From NCBI GenBank assembly GCA_947311745.1, contig CAMZLT010000243.1:1-7847 (forward strand): DNA of 7,847 nucleotides, written 5' to 3'. Positions 5,373 through 7,847 of the stretch are shown in pieces (within the stretch, counting starts at the first letter, position 1; each line of letters starts with the position of its first letter). The position numbers and the translations under genes are program-made. Source of the stretch: an uncultured Flavobacteriaceae bacterium (GTDB taxonomy: Bacteria; Bacteroidota; Bacteroidia; Flavobacteriales; Flavobacteriaceae). Under the pieces are notes generated by a model that was not told the DNA's origin, searched no databases, and was given only the letters and a program-made list of their open reading frames with translations.

Positions 5373-6347
5373 TTAACGCTTTAGGCTAGATTCAATTGCT
5401 AAGCCAAAAAAATCTTTTAAGCTATACCCTGCGTGTTTTGCTTGTTGCGGAATAATACTTGCTTCGGATAGACCTGGTACGGTATTCATTTCGATAAAAT
5501 GTGGTACATCCTCAACAAAAATAAAATCCGATCTTGTCATACCTTTCATATTTAGTACTTTATATATTTTTGCTGCAAGCTTACTAAGAATTTCCTTTTC
5601 GGAAGGAGTTATTCGTGCAGGCGTAATTTCTTGTGATTTACCTAAATATTTTGCTTCATAATCAAAAAAATCATTTTCAGAAACAATTTCGGTCATTGGT
5701 AAAACTTCAATTTTATCGTTAAAGTCTATAACACCAACCGAGACTTCTTTTCCTTCTAAAAAAGATTCGATAAGTATTTCATCGCTTTCCGTAAAGGAAT
5801 ACTGTATTGCTTTTTGCAAATTTTCAATTTTATGAACTTTAGAAACGCCATAACTAGAACCTGCACAATTGGCTTTTACAAAACATGGCAAACCTAAAGT
5901 AGCTGCAATATTTTTTACATCAATAGCATCGCCTTTATTTAAATAGATGGATTTTGCAACAGGAATATCGTACTTTTTTAATACACTCAAGGTATCTCTT
6001 TTACTAAACGTTAAAGCCATCTGATAAAATGGAGCTGACGTATATTTTAAATTTAGCAAGTCAAAATATGCTAAAATTCGTCCGTTTTCACCAGGATTTC
6101 CATGAATTGCGTTAAAAATACAATCAAATGTTATTTTTTTATTGTTGTACAGTATAGAAAAATCGGATTTATCTATAGAGATTTCGGTAGTACCCATTTT
6201 TGCATACCATTTTTCGGACAATATATATATCGGAAAAACTTGGTATTTATCTCTATCTAAATGGTGTACAACTACTTCTCCGCTTTTAATGGAAATTTCC
6301 TTTTCTGAGGAATATCCTCCCATAATTACCGCAATATTTTTTTTCAT
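5373..6347 (-). CDS. ddl: D-alanine--D-alanine ligase
   Basis: This cytoplasmic ATP-grasp enzyme joins two D-alanines to make the terminal dipeptide of peptidoglycan precursors. The length (324) is normal for the family. Motifs in order: G-G-Y-S-S-E-K-E-I-S (10-19, with the substrate-binding Glu15), H-G-N-P-G-E-N-G-R (82-90), G-S-S-Y-G-V (163-168, ATP/phosphate loop with Ser), D-Y-E-A-K-Y (229-234, the Tyr typical of true Ddl rather than Van-type D-Ala-D-Lac ligases), and F-I-E-M-N-T-V-P-G-L (284-293, metal-binding Glu and Asn). AAGGA at 6352-6356 sits 4 nt before the ATG, a real Shine-Dalgarno and unusual in this phylum. It leads an operon with the TauE/SafE gene and diverges from the PASTA gene. 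Confidence 0.95.
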   Translation of the reverse strand: MKKNIAVIMGGYSSEKEISIKSGEVVVHHLDRDKYQVFPIYILSEKWYAKMGTTEISIDKSDFSILYNNKKITFDCIFNAIHGNPGENGRILAYFDLLNLKYTSAPFYQMALTFSKRDTLSVLKKYDIPVAKSIYLNKGDAIDVKNIAATLGLPCFVKANCAGSSYGVSKVHKIENLQKAIQYSFTESDEILIESFLEGKEVSVGVIDFNDKIEVLPMTEIVSENDFFDYEAKYLGKSQEITPARITPSEKEILSKLAAKIYKVLNMKGMTRSDFIFVEDVPHFIEMNTVPGLSEASIIPQQAKHAGYSLKDFFGLAIESSLKR

Positions 6348-6422
6348 ATATTCCTTGTATTTTTAAACCGACACTCTATTCGCTAAATATTAAAATGGTG
6401 CATTAGCGCAAATACCAAGAAA

Positions 6423-6453
6423 CAAAACTACAAAAAGAAAATTTACCCGCAAA
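6423..6453 (-). promoter_or_regulatory. Bacteroidota-type promoter of ddl
   Basis: On the minus strand, TTTG (6450-6453) is followed after exactly 19 nt by TAGTTTTG (6423-6430). This matches the Bacteroidota housekeeping pattern TTTG-N19-TANNTTTG in both boxes and in spacing. Transcription would start about 6 nt further on, giving a leader of roughly 70 nt before the ddl ATG at 6347. Confidence 0.7.
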
Positions 6454-6544
6454 ATTCAGCACCATATTACTTTTTTTTAATTAAAACATTATAAATCAAA
6501 CCATTATAATAATATTTTGCAGTTTTACAATATCTCAATTTGAA

Positions 6545-6559
6545 ATAGTTTGAAACTAT
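6545..6559. repeat. Perfect 7+1+7 inverted repeat in the divergent promoter region
   Basis: ATAGTTT-G-AAACTAT reads the same on both strands apart from its centre. It lies between the two divergent genes, about 90 nt upstream of the ddl promoter and about 115 nt upstream of the PASTA -7 box. Its size and symmetry suit a dimeric regulator's site, or it may simply be an AT-rich chance palindrome. Confidence 0.3.
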
Positions 6560-6673
6560 CTTTATTCATCTGCTGCATTTCAAAACCCTCGAAATACTAA
6601 GGGTATTCCTTCGGTTTTTAAAATTTCACATCTAAACAAAGCTAATTCCATGAATTTTTGCGGTTATTTTTTT

Positions 6674-6681
6674 TATATTTG
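6674..6681 (+). promoter_or_regulatory. Candidate -7 box of the PASTA-rluD operon
   Basis: TATATTTG matches the Bacteroidota -7 consensus TANNTTTG and would give a leader of about 20 nt. The best upstream TTTG (6657-6660) is only 13 nt away instead of about 19, so the -33 element is poor and the call is weak. Confidence 0.35.
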
Positions 6682-6707
6682 CCTTTTATATCTAAAATCA
6701 AATATTT

Positions 6708-7301
6708 ATGTCTTTCGTGAAATACCTAACCAGCAAAAGTTTTTTTATAACTATTGCAAAAATGGCAGGATTAACATTGGTTTTAATCTTTTTATTGAAA
6801 TTTTGGTTGGGTTATACTACTAATCACGGACAAAAAATACCTGTACCTAATTTGTCCAAAATGTCTTTATTAAAAGTAAAATCAACTTTAGACAAATTAA
6901 ATTTACGCTATGTAGTGCAAGATACTGCTAGATATAATCCAAAATTTCCAAAAGCATCGGTAGTTGAACAAGATCCAGAATTTGGTGAATTTGTAAAAGA
7001 AAATCGTAAAATATACCTTACGTTAAATAGTAACGGCTATCGTCCTGTAGAAATTCCGAATTTATTAGGAAAAACCAAACGACATGCAGAATCTGTACTG
7101 CGTTCGTTAGGTTTTCGTATCGGAACATTTTCGTATGTTCCAGATCGTGGTAAAAACGTAGTTAGAGGCTTAAAATGTAACGGAAAACGTTTGCAAAAAG
7201 GAGATAAAATACCAAAAAATTCAATTATTAATTTTATAGTTGGTGATGGAAAAGGTACTGTTATTGCCAAAGATACCATACAACAGCCAACACAAAATTA
7301 A
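6708..7301 (+). CDS. Membrane-anchored protein with two PASTA domains
   Basis: The product (197 residues) has a short basic N-terminus, one membrane helix at about 12-34, and an extracytoplasmic part made of two PASTA domains. These lie at about 43-108 (I-P-V-P-N-L ... V-V-E-Q-D-P-E-F-G) and 113-179 (V-E-I-P-N-L-L-G-K ... K-G-D-K-I-P-K-N-S). PASTA domains occur on penicillin-binding proteins and Ser/Thr kinases and often bind uncrosslinked peptidoglycan. Here there is no kinase or transpeptidase, as in the stand-alone flavobacterial proteins of this type. It is transcribed away from ddl and sits 3 nt ahead of the rluD-type gene. A periplasmic cell-wall sensor or scaffold role is plausible but unproven. 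Confidence 0.88.
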   Translation: MSFVKYLTSKSFFITIAKMAGLTLVLIFLLKFWLGYTTNHGQKIPVPNLSKMSLLKVKSTLDKLNLRYVVQDTARYNPKFPKASVVEQDPEFGEFVKENRKIYLTLNSNGYRPVEIPNLLGKTKRHAESVLRSLGFRIGTFSYVPDRGKNVVRGLKCNGKRLQKGDKIPKNSIINFIVGDGKGTVIAKDTIQQPTQN

Positions 7302-7304
7302 ACC

Positions 7305-7847
7305 ATGCAAAATCAAAACGACACGACCGAAATAGACGATTCTTTATACGAACATCATAAATTTATTGCTGCTTCTGGTCAAGAACCACTTCGTGTAGAT
7401 AAATTTTTAATGAATTTTATTGAAAATGCTACCCGAAATAAAATTCAACAAGCAATAAAAAATGGCAATGTTTTGGTAAATGATAAAACGGTTAAATCCA
7501 ATCATAAAATAAAACCTTTTGATGAAGTACGTGTAGTCTTAGCACATCCTCCTCACGAAAATTTATTAGTTGCCGAAAAATTACCACTAGATATTGTTTA
7601 TGAAGATACTGATGTATTGGTTGTAAATAAAAAAGCAGGAATGGTCGTGCATCCTGGACATGGTAACTATTCTGGCACTTTGGTTAACGGCTTAATTCAT
7701 CATATAGAAAATTTACCAAAAAATTCTAATGAACGACCTGGATTAGTGCACAGAATTGACAAAGATACTAGCGGTTTATTAGTTGTTGCCAAAAATGAGG
7801 AAAGCATGACTTACCTTGCAAAACAATTTTTTGATAAAACTACCGAG
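7305..7847 (+). CDS. rluD: RluD-family 23S rRNA pseudouridine synthase, 5' part
   Basis: The frame runs from ATG at 7305 through the right edge, 181 codons without a stop; the 3' part is missing. An S4 RNA-binding domain (about 28-78: L-R-V-D-K-F-L ... I-Q-Q-A-I-K-N-G-N-V-L-V-N) is followed by the RluA-type catalytic domain: V-V-N-K-K-A-G-M-V-V-H-P-G (106-118) and the signature H-R-I-D-K-D-T-S-G-L-L (149-159) with catalytic Asp152. RluD-type enzymes convert uridines of 23S rRNA helix 69 to pseudouridine. The S4 domain and the V-H-P-G motif favour RluD over RluA, but other RluC/D paralogues cannot be excluded. It is 3 nt after the PASTA gene, so co-transcribed with it. Confidence 0.92.
   Translation, partial: MQNQNDTTEIDDSLYEHHKFIAASGQEPLRVDKFLMNFIENATRNKIQQAIKNGNVLVNDKTVKSNHKIKPFDEVRVVLAHPPHENLLVAEKLPLDIVYEDTDVLVVNKKAGMVVHPGHGNYSGTLVNGLIHHIENLPKNSNERPGLVHRIDKDTSGLLVVAKNEESMTYLAKQFFDKTTE

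Larger units (their letters stand above)
6348..6707. other. Divergent intergenic region between ddl and the PASTA gene
   Basis: I see no protein gene in this 360-nt gap. It holds the ddl promoter (6423-6453), a likely -7 box for the PASTA gene (6674-6681), a perfect 7+1+7 inverted repeat (6545-6559), and a bulged hairpin (6590-6613: CGAA-ATAC ... GTAT-TCC-TTCG) followed by GTTTTT on the plus strand. The last could end a short plus-strand RNA, but I see no promoter for one. Poly-A/T tracts fill the rest. Confidence 0.5.

Noticed and set aside
6590..6620. Intrinsic terminator of a small plus-strand RNA
   Set aside because: The stem has a 3-nt bulge and no promoter or conserved RNA is visible before it; noted only in the intergenic entry.

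Overview
The window looks like a chromosomal segment of a flavobacterium (Bacteroidota, probably Flavobacteriaceae). It is strongly AT-rich. A TTTG-N19-TANNTTTG promoter of the Bacteroidota type lies upstream of ddl. The Rhs core fragment has flavobacterial wording, and the ddl / PASTA / rluD neighbourhood is familiar from this class. These are judgements from sequence reading alone; no search was run.

The left third (1-2509, genes on the minus strand) is an accessory polymorphic-toxin region. An open frame at 1451-2509 begins directly inside the last ~95 residues of an Rhs repeat-associated core. It continues into a variable C-terminal domain carrying Y-x-G-P-G and D-A-I-A-K-R-H-D-x-x-Y, the two signatures of the Cys-poor, parvovirus VP1-type phospholipase A2 fold. 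A small lipoprotein gene (1078-1467) overlaps its 3' end by 17 nt and is the natural candidate for its immunity protein. Further downstream are the tail of another reading frame (768-890) joined by an ATGA overlap to a second, MORN-like lipoprotein (181-771), and another short coding-like remnant (880-966). Two copies of a ~113-bp repeat lie downstream of the two lipoprotein genes. GC-rich CGCGAT-N3-ATCGCG palindromes accompany them. I read this as a stack of orphan Rhs toxin-tail/immunity cassettes.

The centre (2521-4627) holds a 443-residue coiled-coil protein I do not recognise (minus strand). Diverging from it is a peptide deformylase with all three catalytic motifs but an N-terminal lipoprotein signal, which would put the enzyme outside the cytoplasm.

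The right part (4586-7847) is housekeeping. A TauE/SafE-family permease gene lies 1 nt downstream of ddl (D-alanine--D-alanine ligase) in one minus-strand operon. Diverging from ddl are a membrane-anchored two-PASTA-domain protein and, 3 nt later, the 5' part of an RluD-type pseudouridine synthase that runs off the right edge. Ddl (D-Ala-D-Ala synthesis) and the PASTA protein (a fold that often binds peptidoglycan stem peptides) share a cell-wall theme across the divergent promoter region.
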